Shown here: positions 18,095 to 27,100 of the stretch, one piece after another
Position numbering within the stretch: the stretch's first letter is position 1
How the letters are laid out: each line of letters opens with the position of its first letter
From: Halobellus limi
GTDB taxonomy: Archaea; Halobacteriota; Halobacteria; Halobacteriales; Haloferacaceae
Assembly: GCF_004799685.1 (NCBI RefSeq)
Contig: NZ_CP031311.1
Span: 248,001-312,000, forward strand
Length of the DNA stretch: 64,000 bases
Direction: 5' to 3'
The notes under the pieces: generated by a model
Databases searched by the model: none
Told to the model about the DNA's origin: nothing
Seen by the model: the letters and a program-made list of their open reading frames with translations, nothing else
Position numbers and translations under genes: made by a program

Positions 18095-18928
18095 GTGCAA
18101 CGCGAGCGAAACGGCGACCGCATTCCCGATGAGCCGCCGGCCGCGGACCTCCACGTCCACACCACCGCCTCCGACGGCGTTCTGACGGTTCCCGAACTCG
18201 CCGACGCCGCACGCGACGGCGGCGTCGACGTCGTCGCCGTGACGGATCACGACCGGGTTCACCCCGACCTGTCCGCTCCCGTCCAGACGCTCGACGGCGT
18301 GACCGTGATCCGCGGGATCGAACTCCGCGTCGACGCCGGCGACCAGCGCCTCGACCTCCTGGGGTACGGCCTCGAACCGACCGAGGGAATCGAGACGGTG
18401 ACCTCCCGGATCCAGCGCGATCGAAAGCGGCGCGGCGCGGAGATCGTCTCGCGCGTCGAGGACCGACTCGACGTCGACCTCGACGTGGAACTGAAAGAGG
18501 GGATCGGCCGGCCGACGATCGCTCGCGCCATCGAGGCCAGCGACGCGCCGTACGACTTCGAGGCGGCCTTCGCGGAGCTGATCGGCGACGGCCGCCCCTG
18601 CTACGTCGAGCGGTGGGTCCCCTCCTTTTCGGCCGGCGCCGACGTTCTCCGCGAATCGTGTGCCGTCGTCGCCCTGGCGCACCCGTTCCGCTACGCCGAC
18701 CCCGAATCGGCGCTCGAACGCGCCCGCGAACTCGACGCAGTCGAGCGCTTCTACCCGTACGGCGGGACCAGCGCCGAGCGGGAGGACCGAGCGCTCCTCG
18801 ACCGCGTCGCCGCGGACGCGGACCTGCTCGTCACCGGCGGCTCGGACGCCCACGACCGGACGCTCGGGGTCACCGGACCGCCGTCGGCCGAGTTCGAGGC
18901 GTTCGCCGCGCGTCTGCCGGGAGTCTGA
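18095..18928 (+). CDS. PHP-domain metal-dependent phosphoesterase
   Basis: A 277-residue PHP-family enzyme. The metal-binding motifs are DLHVHTTASDG at the N-terminus, TDHDR, a distal AHPFRY, and GGSDAHD near the C-terminus. Such TrpH/YciV-like proteins hydrolyse nucleoside 3',5'-bisphosphates or short RNA 5' ends; the precise substrate here is not known. The GTG at 18095 is chosen because it has a TATA box 23 nt upstream. The alternative start at 18026 would put a promoter inside the gene. Confidence 0.85.
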   Translation: MQRERNGDRIPDEPPAADLHVHTTASDGVLTVPELADAARDGGVDVVAVTDHDRVHPDLSAPVQTLDGVTVIRGIELRVDAGDQRLDLLGYGLEPTEGIETVTSRIQRDRKRRGAEIVSRVEDRLDVDLDVELKEGIGRPTIARAIEASDAPYDFEAAFAELIGDGRPCYVERWVPSFSAGADVLRESCAVVALAHPFRYADPESALERARELDAVERFYPYGGTSAEREDRALLDRVAADADLLVTGGSDAHDRTLGVTGPPSAEFEAFAARLPGV

Positions 18929-18993
18929 CGCCGATTCTCGGTGGAGATAGCCGCGAGCGTAGAGTTAAACCCCGAGGGGACCGAAGTGGGGGT

Positions 18994-19158
18994 ATGAAGT
19001 GCCACTACTGCGACCGGGACGCCGCCTACGCCGCGGAGAAAGACGGGATCAAGGTCGGACTCTGCGAGCGGCACTTCCGGACGCAGGTCGAGTCGCTCGC
19101 CGACTCCGAGGAACTGTCCGCGATCCGCGAGCAGATCGACATCGACCGGACCGAGTAG
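18994..19158 (+). CDS. 54-residue zinc microprotein (DUF6757-like)
   Basis: Starts MKCHYCDRDAAYA and contains CxxC followed by LCERHF, a C-C-C-H zinc-binding set, then an acidic C-terminal helix. Very similar proteins are widespread in haloarchaea (recalled as DUF6757). It is preceded by a GGGGGT stretch before the ATG. Function is unknown. Confidence 0.8.
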   Translation: MKCHYCDRDAAYAAEKDGIKVGLCERHFRTQVESLADSEELSAIREQIDIDRTE

Positions 19159-19218
19159 ACCGCTCTCTCTCTCCTGGGGGATCCAACAGCGCGAGCCCCG
19201 CTTTGCTGTTTTCCCACG

Positions 19219-19326
19219 CTACTGTTCGGCCAACGGCCGCCCGCAGTCCGGACACTCTTCGTCGACGATCGTCACCGTCGCGTCGCAGTGCGGACACACC
19301 TCGCGGTAGCACGCTCTGTCGCCCAT
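19219..19326 (-). CDS. 35-residue double-CxxC zinc microprotein
   Basis: This minus-strand frame encodes MGDRACYREVCPHCDATV and then DEECPDCGRPLAEQ before a stop: two CPxC knuckles 14 residues apart plus two other cysteines. That is a complete rubredoxin-like zinc ribbon in 35 codons. The composition is acidic and protein-like. Two-zinc-knuckle microproteins are a known haloarchaeal class, which raises the odds that it is real. It is short enough to be missed by usual length cut-offs. Confidence 0.6.
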   Translation of the reverse strand: MGDRACYREVCPHCDATVTIVDEECPDCGRPLAEQ

Positions 19327-19511
19327 CTCGTCAGAGATTCGGTACCTATTCACAAAGCCGTTTCGTCAGGGTCCCGGCGCTATCGAGTCGACCGGAACTG
19401 ACAGTCCTGCCGCTCTCCGATTCGGTCGTCGAAAAAATCGGGTTCGTCGCGAGGCGTTCGGCGGGCGATTCGAGCGGGCGTGGGAGGTGGGTGTTGGCTA
19501 CGTGACCGACT

Positions 19512-21194
19512 TCACATTGCGCCGCCCATACCGCCCATGCCGCCCATGCCGCCGCCCATACCGCCGGCGCCGCCGGGCGCGCCGCCCTCGTCGCCGCCGT
19601 CGTCGCTGCCGCCGCCCTTGAGGTCGCCGGCGGCGATGACGTCGTCGATGCGGAGGATCATCACGGCCGCCTCGGTGGCGGACTCGATGGCCTGCGTCTT
19701 CACGCGGAGGGGCTCGACGACGCCGTCGTCCTCCATGTTGACGATCTCGCCGGTGTAGGCGTCGAGGCCCGCACCGAAGTCGCCGTCGGCGTGCTCCTTG
19801 CGGAGGTTGACGAGCGACTCGATGGGGTCGAGGCCGGCGTTCTCCGCGAGGGTGCGCGGGATGACGTCGAGCGCCTCGGTGAACGCCTCGATGGCGAGCT
19901 GCTCGCGGCCGCCGACGGAGCTGGCGAACTCGCCGAGCTGCATCGACAGTTCGGTCTCGCTCGCGCCGCCGCCGGGCAGGACCTTGCCGTCTTCGAGCGT
20001 CGTCTTGACGACGCCGAGGGAGTCCTCGATGGCGCGTTCGAGCTCGTCGACGACGTGCTCGGTGCCGCCGCGCAGGATGAGCGTGACGGACTTGGCGTCC
20101 TCGACGTCCTCGACGAAGATGCGCTCGTCGCCGCCGATGTCCTTCTGGGCGACGGAGCCGGCGAAGCCGAGGTCGTCGGCCTCGATGTCGTCGAGCGAGC
20201 CGACGACGTTGCCGCCGGTCGCGCGGGCGAGCCGGTTCAGGTCGGAGGACTTCGCGCGGCGGACCGCGAGGATGCCCTCCTTCGCGAGGTAGTGCTGGGC
20301 CATGTCGTCGATGCCGTCACCGACGAAGACGACGTCGGCGCCGACGTCGACGAGCTGGTCGACCATCTCCTTCAGCTGTTTCTCCTCCTGGTCGAGGAAC
20401 TGCTGGAGCTGGTCGGGGTCGGTGACGTTGACTTCCGCGTCGATCTCGGTCTCGCGGACTTCGAGTGCACCGTCGAACAGCGCGACGTTGGCGTCCTCGA
20501 CGCCGAAGGGCATGTTCTCGTGGACGCGCTCTTTGTCCACGATGACGCCCTCGACGAGCTCGGAGTTGTCGATCGAGCCGCCGACGACCTTCTCGACGGA
20601 GACGTTCTCCGTGTCGATGTCGTCGTCGTCGGCGACGGCCACAACGGCGTCGACGACGAGTTCGGCGAGCAGGTCCTTCGAGGACTCGGCGCCCTTGCCG
20701 GTCATCGCCGTCTCGGCGATCTTCACGAGCGTCTCGTGGTCGTCCTCGCTCACCTCGATGGCGTTCTCCTCGAGGATCTCCTTGGCCTTCTCTGCAGCCT
20801 GGCGGTAGCCCTGGGCGATGGTGGTCGCGTGGACGTCCTGGTCGATGAGTTCCTCGGCCTGATCGAGGAGTTCACCGGCCACGACGACGGCGGTCGTGGT
20901 TCCGTCTCCGACCTCGTCCTCCTGGGTCTCGGAGACTTCCACGATCATATTCGCCGCGGGGTGGTCGATGTCCATCTCCTTGAGGATCGTGACGCCGTCG
21001 TTCGTGACGACGACGGACCCGCCGGAGTCGACGAGCATCTTGTCCATCCCTTTCGGACCGAGCGTGGTCCGAACGGACTCGGCTACCGCCTTGCCGGCGG
21101 AGATGTTCATCGACTGTGCGTCCTTCCCCTGTGTGCGCTGGGAATCCTCGCCCAGAATGATCATGGGCTGGCCCTGCTGCATTCGCTGAGACAT
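19512..21194 (-). CDS. thermosome subunit (group II chaperonin)
   Basis: A 560-residue ATP-dependent chaperonin subunit that assembles into a double ring folding cytosolic proteins. Signature blocks are [11 protein letters not shown], the ATP loop [25 protein letters not shown] and the Gly/Met-rich GGMGG tail typical of group II subunits. Haloarchaea usually have two or three paralogues; which one this is cannot be told here. ATG 21194 ([11 protein letters not shown]) matches family N-termini, and a TATA box lies 27 nt upstream. The gene is divergent from the DICT gene. Confidence 0.96.
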   Translation of the reverse strand: MSQRMQQGQPMIILGEDSQRTQGKDAQSMNISAGKAVAESVRTTLGPKGMDKMLVDSGGSVVVTNDGVTILKEMDIDHPAANMIVEVSETQEDEVGDGTTTAVVVAGELLDQAEELIDQDVHATTIAQGYRQAAEKAKEILEENAIEVSEDDHETLVKIAETAMTGKGAESSKDLLAELVVDAVVAVADDDDIDTENVSVEKVVGGSIDNSELVEGVIVDKERVHENMPFGVEDANVALFDGALEVRETEIDAEVNVTDPDQLQQFLDQEEKQLKEMVDQLVDVGADVVFVGDGIDDMAQHYLAKEGILAVRRAKSSDLNRLARATGGNVVGSLDDIEADDLGFAGSVAQKDIGGDERIFVEDVEDAKSVTLILRGGTEHVVDELERAIEDSLGVVKTTLEDGKVLPGGGASETELSMQLGEFASSVGGREQLAIEAFTEALDVIPRTLAENAGLDPIESLVNLRKEHADGDFGAGLDAYTGEIVNMEDDGVVEPLRVKTQAIESATEAAVMILRIDDVIAAGDLKGGGSDDGGDEGGAPGGAGGMGGGMGGMGGMGGAM

Positions 21195-21220
21195 AATCAC
21201 CCGTTGATTGTTTGTGATTC

Positions 21221-21230
21221 TATAAAAAAG
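21221..21230 (-). promoter_or_regulatory. TATA box of the thermosome gene
   Basis: On the minus strand CTTTTTTATA lies 27 nt upstream of the chaperonin ATG. The divergent DICT gene has TTTATATA at about 21299-21306, and a small inverted repeat (GTGT-AAA-ACAC, 21326-21336) lies between that box and its ATG. Confidence 0.6.
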
Positions 21231-21365
21231 CATCGCTACCGACAGACAGAAACGTCAGATCGTCCGAAAAATGCGTGTTAATCTCTCTCAATGAATACGT
21301 TTATATATTCGACGTCACGGCCGGTGTGTAAAACACTATTACCGAGACTGGACATACACCGAGCG

Positions 21366-22139
21366 ATGGGGCTTCGGGAGTTCATCGACGAGTTCGCCGA
21401 CGGCGACCACGAGACGTCGCTCTCGATCGTCAACAGCGAACAGCCCCCGATGGTCGCTCGTATGCTGAACTCGCTCTTCGAGGAGCAGTCCGTCGACGTC
21501 GATGAGGTCGCCCGCGTGCTCTCGGAGTCCGACGTGATCCAGTTGCGGAGAGACGGTCGCGTCGTCGCCGAGTCCGAGTTCGACGACGTCCGCGACTCGA
21601 TCCTCGCGGTCAACTCCGACCTGTACATCACCGGCACGCGGCCGCTCGAAGACGTCGACACGCCCGCCGTCGTTCGCGACCTGGAGGGCACGCGCTTTCG
21701 CGTCCGCGGGTACCCCGCCGGGACGAAGGGGAAACTGCTGCTCATCGAGATCTCTCGCTACATCGAGGCGATGGCGCTGCGCCACGGCGACGGCGAACTC
21801 CACACGGGGTTTCAGCGCCTCTCGCGCATCGTCGACGAGCGCGGGACCGAACGCGCCTACGAGAAACTGGCCGACACCGACCTCGACGTTCACGTCTACG
21901 GCGTCGGCGACCCCTCCCCGCTCGAATCGCGCGCCCTCACCGTCCACGACGAGGACGTCCCGGAGATCCGGCGCGGGTGGTTCGTCGTCTTCGTCCCGCC
22001 GCCGGAGTCCGAGGCGGTCGGCGCGGCGCTCGTCGCGGTCACCGAGGACGACGTCGAGTGGGACGGCGTCTGGACGATCGACACGGGGAGGGCCCGGCGC
22101 GTCGCGGCGTATCTCTCCGCGGAATACGGGCAGAACTAG
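21366..22139 (+). CDS. DICT sensory-domain protein
   Basis: A 257-residue soluble protein (MGLREFIDEFADGDHETSL). The core has VYGVGDPSP, WFVVFVPPPESEAVGAALVA and a final DGVWTIDTGRAR, the pattern of the DICT (diguanylate cyclase and two-component-linked) sensory domain common in haloarchaea. The in-frame upstream extension covers promoter-like AT-rich DNA, so the ATG at 21366 is preferred. It may link a signal to stress gene expression, but no effector domain is visible. Confidence 0.8.
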   Translation: MGLREFIDEFADGDHETSLSIVNSEQPPMVARMLNSLFEEQSVDVDEVARVLSESDVIQLRRDGRVVAESEFDDVRDSILAVNSDLYITGTRPLEDVDTPAVVRDLEGTRFRVRGYPAGTKGKLLLIEISRYIEAMALRHGDGELHTGFQRLSRIVDERGTERAYEKLADTDLDVHVYGVGDPSPLESRALTVHDEDVPEIRRGWFVVFVPPPESEAVGAALVAVTEDDVEWDGVWTIDTGRARRVAAYLSAEYGQN

Positions 22140-22217
22140 CGTCGGTCCGTATCCGGACCGGTCGCGACCGTCCGGGGATCGATCACAACCGCTCGACCTC
22201 GGGTCGCTCGCGGCCGT

Positions 22218-22760
22218 TCAACCGGACTGCCGAACGTCGAATCCCTGCGTGAGTTCGTTGTGCTTCCGTTCGAGGAACGAGTAGACCGCGCCGTGCGGCG
22301 CGCCGTCGAGGATCATCCCCACGGCGCGGCGGACGGCCTCGACCTCCTCGGGTTGGCCGATGATGCCGAGCGTGGTGCCCTTGATGACGACCTCCGCGCC
22401 GGTGAGTTCTTCCATCAGCTCGCGCGTCCGGCCGTTCTCGCCGATGAGTCGACCCTTCTGTCGCTTGAGGTCGTTCTTGTTGCGCGTGTGCGATTCGAGG
22501 TCGACGAGCTCGAACGTCCGGAGGTCGTCGTCGAGGATCGACAGCGCCGACTCGGGCGTGAACCCCCGCCCGATCGCCCGAACGATGTCGGGGGCGAGCA
22601 TCCCGCTCACGGGGTCGCCGACGTCGTCGATGGCGACCGACCCGCTCTCGGAGTCGATATCGAGACGCACTTCCGCCCGGCGCTCGATCTCGCGCATCGT
22701 CTCCCCGCCCTCGCCGATGAGGACGCCGATGCGGTCCTGCGGTACCTTCACGTGCTTCAT
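22218..22760 (-). CDS. KH-domain RNA-binding protein (archaeal Dim2/Krr1-like)
   Basis: A 180-residue protein with two KH domains; the GxxG loops are IGEGGETMREIE (about residues 14-25) and IGENGRTRELMEE (about 102-114). Archaeal Dim2/Pno1 homologues bind the 3' end region of 16S rRNA during small-subunit maturation. The gene follows rio1 and aif1A on the same strand. Dim2, Rio1 and the initiation factor act on the same 30S particle, so the cluster is functionally coherent. About 108 nt separate it from rio1, so it may have its own promoter. Confidence 0.9.
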   Translation of the reverse strand: MKHVKVPQDRIGVLIGEGGETMREIERRAEVRLDIDSESGSVAIDDVGDPVSGMLAPDIVRAIGRGFTPESALSILDDDLRTFELVDLESHTRNKNDLKRQKGRLIGENGRTRELMEELTGAEVVIKGTTLGIIGQPEEVEAVRRAVGMILDGAPHGAVYSFLERKHNELTQGFDVRQSG

Positions 22761-22868
22761 ACGCCGAATACCGGGCGGAGCGGTTTAAGCGTTTGTTCGT
22801 CGTTCGGTCCCACAGCGCGCGGTTCTCGCGATCACGCCGTCGGATCGTTGGACTCGTGGTGGTGGCGG

Positions 22869-23813
22869 CTACGTTGCCGGATCGTCGGGACCGTCGACGT
22901 CGTTGGAGCCGTCGACATCGTCGGGCCCCTCGGGCGTCCCACTCGGATCCGCCTCGACGGCGGTGACGAACTCGAACAGGTCCTCGGCGGTCACGTCGAG
23001 CCCCTGCCGGCCGAAGAACGCGGCGACGTTCCGGCAGTCCCGGCGGAGGAACTCCTCGGCGTTCGGGTGGTGGACCGTCACCGCCTGCCCGAGGTCGATC
23101 ACGACGAGTTCGCCCTCGTGGATGATCATGTTGTACTCCGAGAGGTCGCCGTGGACGAGGCCGGCGGCGTGGAGCCGTCGCATGTATTCGGAGACGACCT
23201 CGTAGGCCGTCTCGGGGTTCTCGACGTCGACCTCGGCCAGCCGGCGCGCCCGGTCTTCGACCAGTCCGACGAGTTCCATCACGAGCACGTTGCGCTCGAC
23301 GGCGATCGGCTCGGGAACGCGGACGCCCGCCTGTCGGGCGCGCGAGAGGTTCGCGAACTCCTTCTGGGTCCAGGCGAGCACGACCTGTTTCTTGTCGCTT
23401 CCGATCCCCTCGAAGCGCGGGTCGCCCTCGAGGTACTCGCGCATCTGTCGGAAGTTCGAGGCGTTGATCCGGTAGATCTTCACCGCGACGTCCCGCTCGG
23501 CTCCGTCGTCGCTGCCGAGGGCCTCGTAGACGTTCGCCTCCTTGCCGGTCGAGATCGGTCCGCCGAAGGCGTCGATGTGTCCGTCCTGGACGAGTTTGTA
23601 GATCGCCGCGAACGTGGCGTCGTCGAAGACCGACTGCTCGACCTTGAACTGGTCGGCGTCCTTCAGTCGCTTGCGGAAGTCGTCGAACTCCCGGTCCCGA
23701 CGCCGGGCGATCCGGTCGGCCTCGGTGTCGGAGACGTCGATCTCCTCCCACTCGTCGCCGGGGGCGTCGGCCTCCTCGGGCGCCAAAAAACCGTACTCGT
23801 CGGAGTCAGTCAC
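22869..23813 (-). CDS. rio1: Rio1-type serine kinase/ATPase
   Basis: A 314-residue atypical kinase required for late 30S maturation in archaea and eukaryotes. Motifs seen are the Rio P-loop [19 protein letters not shown] with the catalytic Lys, the [10 protein letters not shown] catalytic loop and the VVIDLGQAV metal-binding Asp. The start is a GTG at 23813 overlapping the aIF1A stop (GTGA), giving translational coupling. The acidic Asp/Gly tail after about residue 290 is not part of the fold. Confidence 0.94.
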   Translation of the reverse strand: MTDSDEYGFLAPEEADAPGDEWEEIDVSDTEADRIARRRDREFDDFRKRLKDADQFKVEQSVFDDATFAAIYKLVQDGHIDAFGGPISTGKEANVYEALGSDDGAERDVAVKIYRINASNFRQMREYLEGDPRFEGIGSDKKQVVLAWTQKEFANLSRARQAGVRVPEPIAVERNVLVMELVGLVEDRARRLAEVDVENPETAYEVVSEYMRRLHAAGLVHGDLSEYNMIIHEGELVVIDLGQAVTVHHPNAEEFLRRDCRNVAAFFGRQGLDVTAEDLFEFVTAVEADPSGTPEGPDDVDGSNDVDGPDDPAT

Positions 23814-24100
23814 TGAATGTGTCCTTCCTCGCGGAGTTGCTCGGCCTCCGATTTCTCGTAGCGCCAGGTGATGTCGCCCTTCTCGTCCTGCCAGTCCCAC
23901 GGTTCGACGAGGACGACGTCGTCCTCGCGGATCCAGATCCGCTTTTGCATCCGGCCGGGGATCCGTGCGGTGCGCTCGACGCCGTCGGCGCACCGAACCT
24001 TCACGCGGTTCGCTCCGAGCATCTCCGTGACGACGGCGAACACCTCGTCGTCGTCGGGCATCCGGAGGTCGCGTCGGCCCCCGTTCTCGTCGTCGCTCAT
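23810..24100 (-). CDS. eif1a: translation initiation factor aIF1A
   Basis: A 96-residue OB-fold factor that binds the A site of the 30S subunit during initiation. Recognisable segments are [40 protein letters not shown] and [14 protein letters not shown], essentially the whole S1/IF1 fold. A TATA-like CTTAAA lies about 25 nt upstream on the minus strand, fitting a leaderless start. First gene of the aIF1A-rio1 operon. Confidence 0.96.
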   Translation of the reverse strand: MSDDENGGRRDLRMPDDDEVFAVVTEMLGANRVKVRCADGVERTARIPGRMQKRIWIREDDVVLVEPWDWQDEKGDITWRYEKSEAEQLREEGHIQ

Positions 24101-24253
24101 ACGCGGCCGTTCGTCGCGCCCCGGTTTAAGTTCTGCGAGAGCCGTCGTATCTTCCGATGTGGACGCTTCCGCGCGGTTTCGCCCGAGCCACCGCGCTCTC
24201 CGCGGCAGCCACCAGACGATAGCCTCATACGCCCGCCGTCGGTACCGCTCGGT

Positions 24254-25561
24254 ATGGCTTCCGACACGCTTCTGGTCTCCGGCGGCCGGGTGCTGCGTCC
24301 GGACTCTGACGTCGTCGAGGCGGACGTGCTCGTCGACCGCGAGGACGGCCGGATCGTCGAAATCGGTCCGGACCTGGCGACCGACCGCGACGCCGACGAG
24401 ACGCTCGACGCGTCGGGCGGGATCGTGATGCCCGGACTGGTGAACGCGCACACGCACGCCGCGATGACGCTCCTCCGCGGCTACGCCGACGACAAGCCGC
24501 TCGACGCGTGGCTCCGCGAGGACATCTGGCCCGCGGAGGCCGAACTCACCGCCGAGGACGTCCGCGCCGGCACCGAACTCGGCCTCGTCGAGATGATCCG
24601 CTCGGGGACGACGACCTTCGCGGACATGTACTTCCACGTGCCCGAGGTCGTCGCGGCCGTCGACGAGGCGGGGATGCGCGCCCGCGTCGGTCACGGCGTC
24701 GTCACCGTCGGCAAGGACGAGGAGGCGGCCCGCGCGGACGTCAGAGAGAGCCTCGACGTCGCCCGCGAGTACGACGGCGCGGCCGACGGCCGAATCCGGA
24801 CCGCCGTGATGCCGCACTCGCTGACGACCGTCGACGAACCCCTGCTCCGGGAGGCCGTCGCCGAGGCGCACGCGGACGGGATCCCGGTCCACACGCACGC
24901 GAACGAGACGCGCGACGAGGTGGAGCCGATCGTCGCGGAGCGCTCGGAGCGGCCGCTCGCGTACGCCGACGACGTCGGCCTCCTCTCCGAGGCCGACTTC
25001 CTCGCTCACGGCGTCCACGTCGACGAGACCGAGATCGACCTCCTGGCCGAGCGCGAGGCGGCGGTCGTCCACTGTCCCGCCTCGAACATGAAGCTCGCCT
25101 CCGGGATCGCGCCCGTGCAGGACCTCCTCGACGCCGGCGTGACGGTCGCGCTCGGCACCGACGGCGCCGCCTCGAATAACGATCTCGACCTCTTCGACGA
25201 GCTCCGCGACGCCGCGATGCTCGGGAAGCTCGGCGCCGACGACGCCTCGGCCGTTCCCGCCGAGGCCGCGGTGACGATGGCGACGCGGGGCGGTGCGGAG
25301 GCGCTGTCGCTGCCGGGCGGTCGCGTGGAAGTCGGGGCCGCCGCTGACCTCGCTGTCGTCGACTTCGACGCGCCGCACCTCGCGCCGGCGCACGATCCGG
25401 TGAGCCACCTCGCCTACGCCGTCCGCGGCTCCGACGTCCGACACACGATCTGCGACGGGCAGGTTCTGATGCGGGATCGCGAGATTCTGACGCTCGACGA
25501 GGACGAGGTGGTCGAGACGGCTCGTCGGCGTGCGGTCGACCTCGTCGCCCGCGCGGAGTGA
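24254..25561 (+). CDS. mtaD: amidohydrolase, SAH/MTA/5'-deoxyadenosine deaminase type
   Basis: A 435-residue metal-dependent amidohydrolase. Metal ligands are visible in [21 protein letters not shown], a later His ([10 protein letters not shown]) and the catalytic Asp in [15 protein letters not shown]. This pattern belongs to the TrzN/MtaD/DadD group, which deaminates S-adenosylhomocysteine, methylthioadenosine or 5'-deoxyadenosine. With ahcY and the met genes in the same window, a role in recycling SAM by-products is likely. Family members cannot be separated by motifs alone. ATG 24254 excludes an unrelated upstream extension. Confidence 0.88.
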   Translation: MASDTLLVSGGRVLRPDSDVVEADVLVDREDGRIVEIGPDLATDRDADETLDASGGIVMPGLVNAHTHAAMTLLRGYADDKPLDAWLREDIWPAEAELTAEDVRAGTELGLVEMIRSGTTTFADMYFHVPEVVAAVDEAGMRARVGHGVVTVGKDEEAARADVRESLDVAREYDGAADGRIRTAVMPHSLTTVDEPLLREAVAEAHADGIPVHTHANETRDEVEPIVAERSERPLAYADDVGLLSEADFLAHGVHVDETEIDLLAEREAAVVHCPASNMKLASGIAPVQDLLDAGVTVALGTDGAASNNDLDLFDELRDAAMLGKLGADDASAVPAEAAVTMATRGGAEALSLPGGRVEVGAAADLAVVDFDAPHLAPAHDPVSHLAYAVRGSDVRHTICDGQVLMRDREILTLDEDEVVETARRRAVDLVARAE

Positions 25562-25563
25562 CG

Positions 25564-26160
25564 ATGCACCGGCGCACGTACCTCGGGCTGCTCGGGTCGG
25601 GGGCCGCGGGGCTGTCGGGGTGCGTGCGCGACACCTCCGGCGTCGACGACGCCGCCAGCGACACCACGCGGACGACCGGTTCCTCGCCGACGTCCGCGAC
25701 GACCGAGACGGCGGCCCCTCCGGCGTCGACGTCGGAGCCGACGACCACCGTCTCGATCCACGAGGACTACGAGACGACCGAGGTCGAGGTCCGGACGCCC
25801 GACGGCGACCCGCTCGGCTCGGTCACGGCGGCGATCGCCGACACGGGAGAGCTCCGCTATCTCGGCCTCAGCGACACCGAATTCCTCCCCGAGGACCGGG
25901 GGATGCTCTTCGTGTACGAGAACGTCGGCGACCGGACGTTCGTGATGCGGGAGATGGACTTCGGGATCGACATCGTCTACGCCGACGCCGACGGCACGAT
26001 CACCCGCATTCACCACGCGCCCGAACCCGCTCCCGACGAGGACGGAAACGCGCAGCGGTACCCCGGCCGCGGTCGGTTCGTGCTCGAAGTCGGATTCCAC
26101 TGGACGACCGACCGTGGAATCACCGAAGGAGATCAGCTGGCGTTCACGCTTCCGGAGTGA
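25564..26160 (+). CDS. DUF192 lipoprotein
   Basis: A 198-residue exported protein. The N-terminus [20 protein letters not shown] shows twin arginines and a lipobox cysteine at residue 20, so Tat export and lipid anchoring are likely. A Thr/Ser/Ala-rich linker follows, then the DUF192 domain (about 75-198: [31 protein letters not shown]). DUF192 is an extracellular domain of unknown function. A GTG at 25558 would only add two residues; the ATG just after the mtaD stop is preferred. Confidence 0.85.
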   Translation: MHRRTYLGLLGSGAAGLSGCVRDTSGVDDAASDTTRTTGSSPTSATTETAAPPASTSEPTTTVSIHEDYETTEVEVRTPDGDPLGSVTAAIADTGELRYLGLSDTEFLPEDRGMLFVYENVGDRTFVMREMDFGIDIVYADADGTITRIHHAPEPAPDEDGNAQRYPGRGRFVLEVGFHWTTDRGITEGDQLAFTLPE

Positions 26161-26197
26161 TCCGTCTGACCGGAATCCGGATTTCGCTTCCCGGTAG

Positions 26198-26530
26198 TCA
26201 CTCGGGTCGGACTTCGACGCCCTCGTCGGTGATCGACACCGTCAGCGACTCGACGGAACGTTCGTAGACGCTGGCGTGCCGGCCGTTCTCGGCGTCGACG
26301 CGGACGCGCTCTTCGAGCAGCCCCGCCTCGACGAGCTTGTGCGCCTCGCGGTAGACCGTCGACAGCGGAATTCCCGAGCGGTCGCGTAGTTCGCAGGCGG
26401 TCCCCGGCCGTCCTGCGGCCTGCAGCAGCTCGGCACCGGAGTCGCTCGCCAGTAGCGTCAGTGCGTCCGACCGCGGTAGCGGAGCCTCTCTCCCGTCTTC
26501 GCGGTTCGGATCGCTTTCGGGTGCGGACAT
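26198..26530 (-). CDS. winged-helix transcriptional regulator
   Basis: The 110-residue protein carries a winged-helix domain in its middle: ALTLLASDSGAELLQAA, then CELRDRSGIPLSTVYREAHKLVEAGLLEE (recognition helix), and a two-strand wing ending TDEGVEVRP. No ligand domain is present. The frame continues upstream, but ATG 26530 (MSAPESDPN) gives the family-typical length. It converges with the DUF192 gene, 37 nt away. The regulated genes are unknown; the divergent gene-free region upstream could hold its operator. Confidence 0.8.
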   Translation of the reverse strand: MSAPESDPNREDGREAPLPRSDALTLLASDSGAELLQAAGRPGTACELRDRSGIPLSTVYREAHKLVEAGLLEERVRVDAENGRHASVYERSVESLTVSITDEGVEVRPE

Positions 26531-27100
26531 CTCCGACGGTTGTGTGTTCGGCGCGATTACTGAAACGTTTACCGGCGGTCGAATTGCGGTTTCGAAACCG
26601 GTCGAGAAGCAGTACGTGCTCCGGATCTCGAATGGCGAACAGTCGGCACCCGCTAACGACGGCACCCCCGACGTGTCGTCGCCGTCCCCTTCCGCGTCGA
26701 CGTGCCGAGCAACCGCGACCCGACGCGGGGTGAATCCTAGGTCACGCCGGCTGTGGTCCCGTGTTCGGATATAAACCTAGGGGGGTCCGTCGACGCGCTG
26801 CGGTGGTCGTGTGCTCACAGAACTCGAACCGAACGCTGCTGTCGCGGGGCAGTAGCCGGTGCCAGAGAAGAGTTGGGACAACGCGGGGGGCACACTCACG
26901 TCGTTGTAGTTGTTCCAGTAGTTCCTGCTGTAGTGTTCCAGCAGTTGTACCGCGAGGCTCGCGAGCGCGAGCCGAGCGGCATTTTTCCCTCTAGGTTTTT
27001 GCGTGGCGGGTTCCCGCAGCGAACGCAGTGAGCGAGGAAACCCGCCACGTCAAAAAGGTAGGTCGGTAGCGTTTTGGCCCGCCTGCCGTAACCGGGAGAT
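26531..27100 (+). other. 570-nt gene-free region upstream of ahcY
   Basis: I see no credible gene. The region holds two CCTAGG words flanking a TATA-like ATATAAACC (about 26738-26783), a GTT/CAG-rich stretch with CTGCTG...CAGCAG pairing (about 26900-26950) and the hairpin at 27001-27051. It is unusual for such a compact chromosome. Candidates are a remnant of a mobile element, a small RNA or a regulatory region for the winged-helix gene. Confidence 0.45.
27001..27051 (+). repeat. inverted repeat upstream of ahcY
   Basis: Arms CGTGGCGGGTT (27002-27012) and AACCCGCCACG (27039-27049) pair perfectly over 11 bp, with two more G-C pairs after a bulged A. The loop carries GCGAACGCAGTGAGCG, itself partly self-complementary. 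It lies 50 nt before the ahcY ATG. It could be a structured leader, an end of a mobile element, or an operator. Confidence 0.75.

Noticed and set aside
19791-21281. A 496-codon plus-strand frame across the thermosome gene
   Set aside because: It is the exact antisense of a clear chaperonin and shows no domain of its own. High GC gives long open frames on the other strand.
26544-26774. A 76-codon plus-strand frame in the gene-free region, starting MFGAITETFTGG
   Set aside because: The first third is protein-like but it degenerates into Arg/Ser-rich sequence with no start context. Listed only as part of the intergenic region.
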